A stretch of 48,693 nt of DNA, taken from NCBI GenBank assembly GCA_012729315.1, contig JAAYDI010000010.1, forward strand, positions 1 through 48,693. The letters run 5' to 3'. Below, in pieces: positions 8,129 to 16,159 of the stretch. A program made the position numbers and the translations under genes. This DNA is from Planctomycetaceae bacterium (GTDB lineage Bacteria; Planctomycetota; Planctomycetia; Pirellulales; Pirellulaceae). Position 1 is the stretch's first letter. Each line of letters starts with the position of its first letter. The notes beneath the pieces were generated by a model. It did not search any database. It saw nothing but the letters and a program-made list of their open reading frames with translations, and was not told where the DNA came from.

Positions 8129-11100
8129 TCACCAGTCCTTTTCCACGCTGCCAGGCGGCATCCGTGACTGTTGCTTCTGGTCTTCGCGGCGCTGCGCCTC
8201 GCGGTCGCGGATCAGCTGCAGCAGTTGGTTGGTAGTCATGTTCTCTTGCTGCTGCTGTTGCTGCTGTTGCTGCTGCTGCTGTTGTTGTTGTTGATCCTGG
8301 TTCTCGTCGCCCTGTTCCGGAGGCGGCGGCTGCGACTGGTCGAGCAAGGCCAGCGCCTCGATCAGTTTTTCCAGCGCCGTGTGCTGCTGCCCCGTAATGT
8401 CCGCAAACGGTTTCGCGGCGGCGTCAAATGCCGCTATCTGAGTGTCGAGTTTCCGCGCCGCAGCCGCCATGGCGGCGTGGGCGGTCTCGACCAGTTGCGC
8501 GGCATCGCCGAGCTGCTGGGCGGCGGCAGCCGCCGTGGCCGGATCCGGCCCGGCCGGTGATTCGGCACCGGGTTGCGCTGCGGCGCTGGCCGCGGCCGAC
8601 TGTGTACTCTGTTCGCGCAGCGCTTCGGCAATGCCCTGCGCCACCTGCTGTAGCTGCGACTGGCGGCTGGCCAGTGGCCCGAGCTTTTCCGGTGTCTGAG
8701 ACTCGGCCGGTTCCGTGCTCTGCTTGACCGTATCATCGTTCAGGTCGGCCTGCCGCTGGGCCGTGTCACGCAGGTGTTCGACCAGCGAGAAGAACAGTCG
8801 TCGCAGTTGCTCGAGCGAGGCGACGGCGCTGTCAACCGCCGCTTCGGTTTCGGTCCAGCGCGGGTCGCGAGGCGGAGACCCGGCAGCGGGTTCCGCGGGG
8901 TCAACGGTTGCAGGTGCTCCGGTTGCCGGCGCAGCGGTTGCCGGCGGCGCACCGGCTTCCGGAGGCTGTGGATCGGCCGCTGTGCTCGGGTCTCCGGGCA
9001 CGGGGGAACTGGACGGTTCGGCTGGCGCGGGCGGTGTTTCCGTGGATGTGGGTTCTGTGGATGCGGGTTCGGTGGCCAGGGTTTCCAGTGGCACGATCGA
9101 ACGATCGAGGTCGGACAGCACCTGCTTCAGGAGCTGCTTGGCCAACTGGAACTGCTGGAGCTGCAGTTGCTGTGTCTGGTCCGGCGCTGGCTGTGCGGCG
9201 GTGTCGGGCGCCGTGCCGGGGGCCGTGGGGGGCGGTTCCGCTGGTTTCGTATTCAGCTGGTCGATTTCCAGATCGAACATTTTATCGAGGCGTGCCGCGC
9301 GGTCGCGATTCCGCTGCTGGATGCGGATCAGCGCGGCGGCCAGCTGAGCGGATGCGGATCGGGTGGCGCCGGCATCCGCGTCAGCCTCCGGCCCGGCCGG
9401 GAAGGCGGACGCCGCGATCGCGCGCAGCAGCGCGGGATCCGGCTGCGCGCTGTGTACCCCCGGTTGGACGAGCATCCGCTGGTCGTGGTACATCACCTCG
9501 ATCAGCCGCCGGATGTCGAAGAACCACTCGCAGGCCTGGTAGAGCGCGGCGATCGCCTGCCTCTGATCCCGCACGGCCTGATCGAGTGAACCGGCTGCAA
9601 GGTCCGCGGAGGAGCGCTCAAACGCCTGGATCGCCTGGTCGATCAATGGCAGCGCATGCGGAATGTTTGCAAGCAGCTGTTGGGTGCGCGGATCGGGTGT
9701 GGGTGTGGGGGCGCTGGGTGCCGCGGGCGGCGTCGGCTGGGGACCGAACGTCTCCTGTTCCGGGACGGCGGCGGCGAGCGACTGGTGCATTTCGCGGGTG
9801 CGGTCGAGCGTCGCGGTCTGCAGATCCTGGAGGTACTCGCGCGTGAGCCACACGGGCGGTGCCGATTGGCTGGCGTCGGTCTCCAATGCCGTGCGGGTCG
9901 TATTCAGCGCGCCGGTGAGTCGGGACAGCTCGATGGCATCGTCCAGAATCTGGCTCAGCAGTTCGACGGGGTCGCGCAGTTGATCGCGCGCGCGTTTGGC
10001 CTCCGACAAGCCGGCCGCCCAGCGGCGGAAAGCCCGGTCCCCCTGCAGGCGGCGCGTCAGGCTGCGACTCTGGCTGAGCCGCTGCAGGCTGGAGTCGAGA
10101 AACCGCAGCATGTTCTCATACTGGCCGGCGCGGAGTCGGTCCTGGGGAGACTGCTGATCGTCCGGTTTCTGGTGGAGCGCATCCAGCTCTTTGCGCGCGT
10201 CGCCGGCAAACAGCTGGAGCTCGGCGATCACCTGGCGTTGCGTCGCACCCAGCCGGCGATAGTCCTGTCGAAAGGCCTCGGCGGCAGCCTGTGGCACCTC
10301 GGCGCCCGACTGCTGAACGACCGCCTGCAACTCGTTTTGATGCGCCCGCAGCTGCTGGATCAACGCGTCCAGGCGACTGGCCAGATCGCGCGGGTCTTTC
10401 TTGGCCAGAGAGTCGGCCAGTTCCAGGATACGCTGCGATATGATCTCCAGGTTGTGCCGCGCGTCGGCACTGTCCGGACGGACCCGGACCGCTTCGCGGA
10501 AGCGGTTGGCGGCCTGCTGCAGGTGCTGCAGCGCCTGCGAGGGCTGGTCGCCGAGCAGACTGTTGGCGCGCGTGACCTCTACCCAGCCGAGATTGTAGAG
10601 GGCTCGATAACGGAGTTCACCATCGCTCCCGGCGTCCCGGCGGGCGGCGTTGAGATAGCTTTCCGCCTGTGCAGGATCAGAGGTCAGACAGGTCAGCGCC
10701 CGATTGTACATGGCGCGCGGGGGCAGAGTATCTTCGGCCGCGTCCGACGCCGCCTCGGACGCTGGCTCCGACGTCGCCTCCGTGGCCGTGTCCGTGGCCG
10801 CCTCTGCATCGGCCTGGACGGCGCTGCCCGCTTCGTCGCCGGCTGCCGGAGTCGCTGTGGGCGCGACCGTTTCGGTTTTCGACCGAGCGGGGGACTCGGC
10901 AGCGGGTGCGGCGGCCGGCGCCTGGGCGCGGGCGGGGGCTGTGGCCGCGCCGATGGTGAGCCCTGCTGCCAGGAGTGCGGCGGCGCGGGCCGCACTGCCG
11001 GCGGCCGAGGTGGCCGCGCCGAGCGTCTGAGTCCGCGGGTTCTGGTTCCGCAGGTTCCAGGGGGTGGCCAGAATCAGCCCCATGAGCCACAGCAGCAGCG

Positions 11101-12064
11101 CCACCAGCACCAGCCACTGGTACGCTTCGTGACGCACGATGTGTGTCTGGCTGTCGGTCGATCCCTGCAGCAGTGTGGCGATGTACGTGCGGTAGATCGA
11201 CTCGAGATCCAGCGCGCCGGTGCCGGCCGGGACATACGCCCCGTCGGTCTGCAGCGCGATCTCGCGCAGCGTCTCACCGTCCAGGCGGCTGACCACGTCC
11301 TGGCCGTTGCGGTCCTTGACGAACGCGCGCGCACCGGTCTGCGGATCGGTCACTTCGATCTTGCTGCCCGCTTCGTCACCAAACCCGATGCTGACGATCT
11401 TCACTCCTTTCTCGCGCGCTGCTTTCGCTGCTTCGAGCGGAAACGAATCGTGGTCTTCGCCGTCGGTCACCAGCAGGATCAGGCGATGGATGTCGCCCGA
11501 GTCCCGGAATCCGTCTACGGCTTTGCGGATGGCGTCGCCGATCTGGGTGCCCCCCAGGCCGACGCTGGCCGGCTCGACCTCGTTGAGGATCAGTCGCAGG
11601 AAACCGAAGTCGGTGGTCATCGGGCACAGCACGGCCGCGCGCCCGGCAAAGGCGGTCAGTCCCACCTGCTGGCCGTCGTTCATGAGTCCCAGCAGGGAAT
11701 CGAGTTCGATCTTGGCCCGGTCCAGCCGGTTCGGTGCCACATCCTCGGCCAGCATCGACTTGCTCACGTCGAGGCAGATCATGATCTGCGCATCGACGCG
11801 GACCGCACGTTGGATGCTGGTGCCCCACTGCGGCCGCATCAAGGCGAAGACCAGCACGACCATGGCCAGGCAGACGAGCGCCAGGGTCGCCAGCCGCCGC
11901 AGCAACGACGTGCGCCGCACCAGTCGCGGCTGCAGAATCGGTGATACGAAATGCTCGAGCAGGCTCCGCCCACGCAGCTCGAGGAACACCAGCAGTCCGG
12001 CGACGGCCAGCACCCCCCAGAGCAGATGGATGTAACCGGGATGAGCGAAGCGGAACTCGTTCAT
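8129..12064 (-). CDS. batB: BatB-BatC fusion: VWA membrane protein with TPR and long Gln/Ala/Pro-rich tail
   Basis: A 1311-residue protein. Residues 1-340 are BatB: membrane segments at about 12-30, 58-78 and 316-335 around a von Willebrand A domain with an intact MIDAS (DVSKS 99-103, T173, D201). Then comes an Ala/Pro/Thr-rich linker (about 350-445), a TPR segment (about 450-540) matching BatC, and about 770 residues of helical, Gln-, Ala- and Pro-rich sequence with extensive predicted coiled coil. Near the end is a run of 16 Gln, then a basic/acidic tail. In many genomes batB and batC are separate genes; here they are one. The start overlaps the batA stop as ATGA. The tail is far longer than a usual BatC and is probably extended or disordered. 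Confidence 0.88.
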   Translation of the reverse strand: MNEFRFAHPGYIHLLWGVLAVAGLLVFLELRGRSLLEHFVSPILQPRLVRRTSLLRRLATLALVCLAMVVLVFALMRPQWGTSIQRAVRVDAQIMICLDVSKSMLAEDVAPNRLDRAKIELDSLLGLMNDGQQVGLTAFAGRAAVLCPMTTDFGFLRLILNEVEPASVGLGGTQIGDAIRKAVDGFRDSGDIHRLILLVTDGEDHDSFPLEAAKAAREKGVKIVSIGFGDEAGSKIEVTDPQTGARAFVKDRNGQDVVSRLDGETLREIALQTDGAYVPAGTGALDLESIYRTYIATLLQGSTDSQTHIVRHEAYQWLVLVALLLWLMGLILATPWNLRNQNPRTQTLGAATSAAGSAARAAALLAAGLTIGAATAPARAQAPAAAPAAESPARSKTETVAPTATPAAGDEAGSAVQADAEAATDTATEATSEPASEAASDAAEDTLPPRAMYNRALTCLTSDPAQAESYLNAARRDAGSDGELRYRALYNLGWVEVTRANSLLGDQPSQALQHLQQAANRFREAVRVRPDSADARHNLEIISQRILELADSLAKKDPRDLASRLDALIQQLRAHQNELQAVVQQSGAEVPQAAAEAFRQDYRRLGATQRQVIAELQLFAGDARKELDALHQKPDDQQSPQDRLRAGQYENMLRFLDSSLQRLSQSRSLTRRLQGDRAFRRWAAGLSEAKRARDQLRDPVELLSQILDDAIELSRLTGALNTTRTALETDASQSAPPVWLTREYLQDLQTATLDRTREMHQSLAAAVPEQETFGPQPTPPAAPSAPTPTPDPRTQQLLANIPHALPLIDQAIQAFERSSADLAAGSLDQAVRDQRQAIAALYQACEWFFDIRRLIEVMYHDQRMLVQPGVHSAQPDPALLRAIAASAFPAGPEADADAGATRSASAQLAAALIRIQQRNRDRAARLDKMFDLEIDQLNTKPAEPPPTAPGTAPDTAAQPAPDQTQQLQLQQFQLAKQLLKQVLSDLDRSIVPLETLATEPASTEPTSTETPPAPAEPSSSPVPGDPSTAADPQPPEAGAPPATAAPATGAPATVDPAEPAAGSPPRDPRWTETEAAVDSAVASLEQLRRLFFSLVEHLRDTAQRQADLNDDTVKQSTEPAESQTPEKLGPLASRQSQLQQVAQGIAEALREQSTQSAAASAAAQPGAESPAGPDPATAAAAAQQLGDAAQLVETAHAAMAAAARKLDTQIAAFDAAAKPFADITGQQHTALEKLIEALALLDQSQPPPPEQGDENQDQQQQQQQQQQQQQQQQENMTTNQLLQLIRDREAQRREDQKQQSRMPPGSVEKDW
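8246..8293 (-). repeat. CAG/CAA triplet tract coding 16 glutamines
   Basis: Sixteen successive Gln codons on the minus strand, nine CAG and seven CAA in mixed order, close to the C-terminus of the BatB-BatC fusion. The CAA interruptions suggest selection on the amino acid run rather than pure recent slippage. Confidence 0.9.
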
Positions 12065-13089
12065 GGCAGCCTCCGGAACAGGGAACCGCTCAGGAGCATG
12101 GCCAGGGCCAGCAGACCGAGGCCGGAGCCAACGAAACCGGCGAAGTGCTCGGTGTACTGGAGATAACGCACTTCAGTCACCTCCGTGCGTTCGAGCGTGT
12201 CGATGGCCCGATAGATGCTGGCCAGCGCACCTTTGTCCACGGCGCGGAAGTACTTGCCTCCGGTTTTCTCCGCGATCTGCTGCAGCGTCGCCTCGTCAAT
12301 CTGCACAGGGCGGGCGACGAGGGTCGTGCGTCCGAAGAAATCGACTGCCGGGACCGGGGCGACGCCGCGCGTGCCGGCTCCGATGCAGTACACCTTGATG
12401 TCGCACTGGTTGGCCAGTTCCGCCGCCTTGAGCGGCTCGATCACGCCGGCGTTCGCGACGCCGTCGGTCAGCAGGATCGCGACGCGGCTCTTCGCCCGGC
12501 TCCGCCGCAGACGCTCGACCGCCAGCCCCAACCCGTCCCCCAGCGCGGTACCGTCCTCCTCCTGCTGAGACACAATCTCCAGATCCCCGACCAGGTTGAC
12601 GAGGTTGCCGTGATCGAGCGTCAGGGGGCACAGGCTGTCGGCGTACCGGGCGAAGGTGACGACCCCGATCAGATCGTCCGCGCGGCCACGCCCGGCCGTG
12701 CGATCGGTACCGAGCACGAAGTTCCGGAAGACCTCCTTGGTGACATCGAGCCGATTGACGGACCGGTCTTCCTCCACCATGTCGCGCGCGTCCATGGACG
12801 AGGACAGGTCGACAACCATCATGATGGCGATGCCCTCGCGTGTGATGCGCGTCTCGCGCTGCGGGGTGCGAGGGCGGGCCAAGGCAATGACCAGCGCGAT
12901 CAGGGCACAGGTCAGGAGGATGGCGGGCAGCCGCGCGAGTCGCTGCCGCCAGGACGGCCGGACAGGTGCCAGCAGGGTCAAGGAGGAATAGCTCAGTAGC
13001 GACGACGCGCGTGTGGCGAACCAGTACACGAGCGGGGCGAGCACCAGCAGGAGCAGGAACCAGGGGTCGCGCAGTTCCCAGTCAAACAT
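12061..13089 (-). CDS. batA: BatA-like von Willebrand A membrane protein
   Basis: Protein of 342 residues with two N-terminal membrane segments (about 10-26 and 54-72), a VWA domain with complete MIDAS (DLSSS 94-98, the Thr in DGTALGDG, and LTDGVAN), and a C-terminal membrane segment (about 318-336). It is the standard BatA layout, paired with BatB. Its ATG overlaps the preceding gene's stop by 8 bases (ATGTTTGA) and its stop overlaps the next start (ATGA), so the chain is tightly coupled. VWA domains with MIDAS bind a metal and partner proteins; MoxR-class ATPases are thought to remodel such partners. Confidence 0.9.
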   Translation of the reverse strand: MFDWELRDPWFLLLLVLAPLVYWFATRASSLLSYSSLTLLAPVRPSWRQRLARLPAILLTCALIALVIALARPRTPQRETRITREGIAIMMVVDLSSSMDARDMVEEDRSVNRLDVTKEVFRNFVLGTDRTAGRGRADDLIGVVTFARYADSLCPLTLDHGNLVNLVGDLEIVSQQEEDGTALGDGLGLAVERLRRSRAKSRVAILLTDGVANAGVIEPLKAAELANQCDIKVYCIGAGTRGVAPVPAVDFFGRTTLVARPVQIDEATLQQIAEKTGGKYFRAVDKGALASIYRAIDTLERTEVTEVRYLQYTEHFAGFVGSGLGLLALAMLLSGSLFRRLP

Positions 13090-14116
13090 GAGTCGCCTCC
13101 GAGACGTGGGGGCCGGGGGCTGCGCCGGACGCGGGCACGGTGTTCCCGGGTGCGTCCGGATCGTCGATCAGGGGGGCGTTTTCCCGCGTCTCCTCCAGGA
13201 ACCGCACTGCCAGATCACTCGAACAACGCATCTCCTCTTCGGTGGCGCGGACACCCGCGAATTTCACGAGATCGGCTTGGCGCAGAAAGTCGCGCAACAG
13301 CAGCTGGTGGTCGCGTGACAGACTGCTCGACAAGCCGGCCAGCGACAGGAACTCCTCGGTCGTCAGATCCGGCGCGCGGAGTTCGAACCGGTCTTCCAGG
13401 TACTGCCGCACAATGGCCGAGATCGCCACGAAGAACGCGGCGATGGCCGCAGCGTCCGCGGGCCGCGGGGCGGCCAGCAGCCGGGAGAGACGCGTCCGGG
13501 CCACTTCATACGCATTACGGCGCCGGGCCCGGCGCCGGCGGCGGCGCCAGAACCACACGGCAAACGCCGCCACACCCAGCGCGGCGACCGAGCCCAGGAC
13601 CGCCCACAACGCCAGCGCGGGCGGGCGGGCCGCCACCAGATCCAGTTCGCCGAGCGGCGGCTTGAGCTCGCGCGCCGCATCCTCCGGCAACACCGACTGT
13701 ACCGTGAAGTCGAGCCGGTCGGTCAGGATCTCGTAGGCATCGTCATCGTCCGGCGCCGGTTTCTGACCCGGGCGATGATCGATGAACTCGATGAGAATCG
13801 GCGGAATGAACTGGGGGCCTGACAGGTAAGGCTGCAGCGTGTAACGCTGTATAAGCACCGTTTTGCCCGCGTCGTCAATGCGCTGGTGCGGCACGAAGTT
13901 GACGATGGTGTAGCGGCTGAGCGCTTCGCCGAACTCGGGCATCAGCACCTCCACCTCCGGCTCCGCCTCCACGCGGATCTCCAGCGTGATCTCGTCGCCG
14001 ATCGTGGGGGCCGCCGGGGCCAGTGTGGTGGTGACCGTCACGGGGCCGAGTTGCGCGACCTTGGTCGTGTCCGCCGCGCCGAGAATGAGCAGACTGCCGA
14101 GTACCCAGCCGATCAT
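13082..14116 (-). CDS. DUF4381-like membrane protein of the Bat operon
   Basis: Protein of 344 residues. Residues 1-17 form a signal or anchor, 20-165 an extracytoplasmic beta-domain (GDEITLEIRVEAEPEVEVL), then one membrane segment (about 168-188) and a run of arginines marking the cytoplasmic side. The cytoplasmic helical domain contains AISAIVRQYLEDRF followed by TTEEFL, the signature of the DUF4381/BatD-tail type found between DUF58 and batA genes. The ATG at 14116 was chosen because AGGAGG is 5 bases upstream and it overlaps the DUF58 stop as ATGA; longer in-frame starts would lie inside the DUF58 gene. Function unknown beyond membership of the complex. Confidence 0.8.
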   Translation of the reverse strand: MIGWVLGSLLILGAADTTKVAQLGPVTVTTTLAPAAPTIGDEITLEIRVEAEPEVEVLMPEFGEALSRYTIVNFVPHQRIDDAGKTVLIQRYTLQPYLSGPQFIPPILIEFIDHRPGQKPAPDDDDAYEILTDRLDFTVQSVLPEDAARELKPPLGELDLVAARPPALALWAVLGSVAALGVAAFAVWFWRRRRRRARRRNAYEVARTRLSRLLAAPRPADAAAIAAFFVAISAIVRQYLEDRFELRAPDLTTEEFLSLAGLSSSLSRDHQLLLRDFLRQADLVKFAGVRATEEEMRCSSDLAVRFLEETRENAPLIDDPDAPGNTVPASGAAPGPHVSEATHV

Positions 14117-15087
14117 CGCTGCCTCCTCTTCTCGCGCATCCGGAAGAAGCGTGCCAGCGGATCGACGACGGACCCCGACGAATCGACGTGAATAAAGTCG
14201 ATCTGTGCGTTGCGGAAACTGCGTTCCAGCTGTGCGACACGCTGCCGCGCATGCGACGCAAACGTCTCTCGCACCGCCGCCGAACCCGTGTCGCACAGCC
14301 TGGTCTGGCCGGTCTCGGGATCGAGCAGGTTGATCAATCCGACGTTGGGCAGATGGAGCTCGTGCGGGTCAGTGATCAGCACGGCGATCACATCGTGCTT
14401 GCGGCTGGCCATCTTCATGGCCCGCACATAGCCGTTGTCGAAGAAGTCGCTCACCACGAAGCAGACCGCGCGGCGTTTCGAGACGGACATCAGGAATTCC
14501 ATGGCGCCGGCAATGTTCGTGCTGTACCGGTCCGCCCGCCCGCGCCGCGGGGGATGCCCCAGCGGGCGCCAGCGGGGAAGCCGGAGCCGAAGCCGGCGAG
14601 AGGCCGGCAGACTGGTCTGCAGACGCGACTCGTGCGTCAGTACCTCGCGCACAACGCGCAGCGCATGCTTCTGACCTTTGCGGGCCGGAATGTACCGCTC
14701 GACCCCGCCATGAAACAGCGTCAAGCCGACCTTGTCGTCGTTGAAGGTCGCTGAGAAGGCCAGCAGCGCACATAGCTCCGCCGCCACCTCGCGCTTGGAC
14801 CGCGTGGCCGATCCGAAATCCTGCGATGCCGAGATGTCGGCCATCAGCATCAAGGTCAGCTGGCGTTCCTCCACGAACCGCTTCACGTACGGGTGCCCCA
14901 GTCGCGCGGTGACCTTCCAGTCGATCGTGCGGATCTCGTCACCCGGCACGTACGGACGCACCTCGTCGAACTCGATGCCGCGCCCCTTGAACACCGAGAC
15001 ATACTGGCCGGCCAGGACGTCAGCGACGTGACGGCCGGTTCGCACCTGGATCTCGCGGACCCGCTGGATGACTTCTCTGGCGAGCAT
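14113..15087 (-). CDS. DUF58 protein of the MoxR/Bat operon
   Basis: Cytosolic 324-residue protein with the DUF58 signature YVPGDEIRTIDWKVTARLG (46-64) and a VWA-like fold: MADISASQD (82-90) is a partial MIDAS, and VVSDFFD occurs later. DUF58 proteins are invariant companions of MoxR ATPases and probably their substrate or adaptor. There is an Arg-rich insert at about 161-188, where the family normally goes straight to the GTN/TNIA segment; its DNA contains a palindrome (14592-14608) and looks like an in-frame repeat insertion. The gene starts 15 bases after moxR and its TGA overlaps the next start. Confidence 0.9.
   Translation of the reverse strand: MLAREVIQRVREIQVRTGRHVADVLAGQYVSVFKGRGIEFDEVRPYVPGDEIRTIDWKVTARLGHPYVKRFVEERQLTLMLMADISASQDFGSATRSKREVAAELCALLAFSATFNDDKVGLTLFHGGVERYIPARKGQKHALRVVREVLTHESRLQTSLPASRRLRLRLPRWRPLGHPPRRGRADRYSTNIAGAMEFLMSVSKRRAVCFVVSDFFDNGYVRAMKMASRKHDVIAVLITDPHELHLPNVGLINLLDPETGQTRLCDTGSAAVRETFASHARQRVAQLERSFRNAQIDFIHVDSSGSVVDPLARFFRMREKRRQR
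14592..14608. repeat. REP-like palindrome inside the DUF58 gene
   Basis: GCCGGC-GAGAG-GCCGGC is a perfect stem (the hexamer is self-complementary) within a GCCGGAGCC-rich patch (about 14560-14610). It codes the Arg/Leu/Pro-rich insert of the DUF58 protein in frame. Confidence 0.6.
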
Positions 15088-15102
15088 GTTTCGGCCACAT
15101 CC

Positions 15103-16089
15103 TTAGGGTACCGGGACGTTGTCGAGAATCCGCTGAATGATGTCGTCGTTCGTCTTGCCTTCGGCCTCCGCCTCGTACGTCAGGATGACGCGATGCCGCA
15201 AGATCTCCAGCGCCACGCTCTTCACGTCGTGTGGCGTCACATAGCCCCGCCCCTGCAGGAACGCGTGGGCCTTGGCCGCCTTCATCAGCGCGATCGAGGC
15301 CCGCGGGCTGGCCCCCACCTCGATCATGCCGTCCAGCCCCGTCACGCCGAACTCGAGCGGCGTACGCGTCGCCCGCGCGACATCGACCAGATAGTCCCGG
15401 ACCTTCTCGTCAATCCAGACCTTGTCGACCGTCGCCCGCGCCGAAAGGATGTCGGCCGGCTTGGCCACCTTGCGGATCTGAGCTATCGGCTGGCCACTGG
15501 CCATGCGGTCGACAATCTTGCGCTCCTCGTCCCGGCTGGGATAGCCCACCACGACCTTCATCATGAATCGGTCGACTTGTGCCTCCGGCAACGGGTAGGT
15601 CCCCTCCTGTTCGATGGGATTCTGAGTTGCCAGAACCAGGAACGGCTCCTCCAGCGGAAAGGTCTCCAGGCCGATCGTCCCTTGCCGCTCCTGCATCGCC
15701 TCGAGCAGCGCCGCTTGAACCTTCGCCGGTGCCCGGTTGATCTCGTCCGCCAGGATCAGATTGGAAAAGATCGGACCCTTCCGCACATGATACGTGGCGT
15801 CGCGCGGATTGAAGATCTCCGTGCCGATCACATCCGACGGCAACATGTCAGGGGTGAACTGGATGCGCGAGAAGCCCGTGTCGATCGCCGTGGCCAGACT
15901 TCGCACCGCCAGGGTCTTGGCCAGGCCGGGAACACCTTCCAGCAGGATGTGACCACCCGTCAACAGGCCAATCAGGAGCCGAGACACCATGTGGTCCTGC
16001 CCGACCAGCAGTCGCCCCACCTCCTCTTTCAGGTGGTTGCATATTTGCGAATGCTGTGCGATCTGCTCGTCCAACTGCTGTACGGCCAT
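15103..16089 (-). CDS. moxR: MoxR-family AAA+ ATPase
   Basis: First gene of the operon; 328 residues, usual family length. Walker A is GVPGLAKT (52-59) and Walker B is LILADE (111-116); FLVLATQNPIEQEGTYPLPEAQ includes sensor 1 and a MoxR hallmark. MoxR ATPases act as chaperone-like remodelling enzymes for VWA proteins, here presumably the DUF58, BatA and BatB products. The ATG at 16089 has GGAGG 10 bases upstream. A consensus TATAAT lies about 65 bases upstream, overlapping the malQ stop, so the operon probably has its own promoter. Confidence 0.95.
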   Translation of the reverse strand: MAVQQLDEQIAQHSQICNHLKEEVGRLLVGQDHMVSRLLIGLLTGGHILLEGVPGLAKTLAVRSLATAIDTGFSRIQFTPDMLPSDVIGTEIFNPRDATYHVRKGPIFSNLILADEINRAPAKVQAALLEAMQERQGTIGLETFPLEEPFLVLATQNPIEQEGTYPLPEAQVDRFMMKVVVGYPSRDEERKIVDRMASGQPIAQIRKVAKPADILSARATVDKVWIDEKVRDYLVDVARATRTPLEFGVTGLDGMIEVGASPRASIALMKAAKAHAFLQGRGYVTPHDVKSVALEILRHRVILTYEAEAEGKTNDDIIQRILDNVPVP

Positions 16090-16153
16090 CGGTCAATCGC
16101 CTCCGAGTGTGCTTCTGGCTTGGCAAAGTGCAAACGCGCGTCTGAATTTCTGA

Positions 16154-16159
16154 ATTATA
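16154..16159 (-). promoter_or_regulatory. TATAAT -10 box for the moxR-bat operon
   Basis: A perfect TATAAT on the minus strand includes the TAA stop of malQ (16155-16157). Spacing to the moxR start gives a leader of about 58 bases. No convincing -35 hexamer is seen 16-18 bases upstream, so this is a candidate only. Confidence 0.45.

Noticed and set aside
9656-11944. Long plus-strand open frame (762 codons) opposite the BatB-BatC gene
   Set aside because: It is antisense to a clear VWA/TPR gene; its translation is Arg/Gly/Gln-rich with no domain, typical of GC-rich shadow frames.
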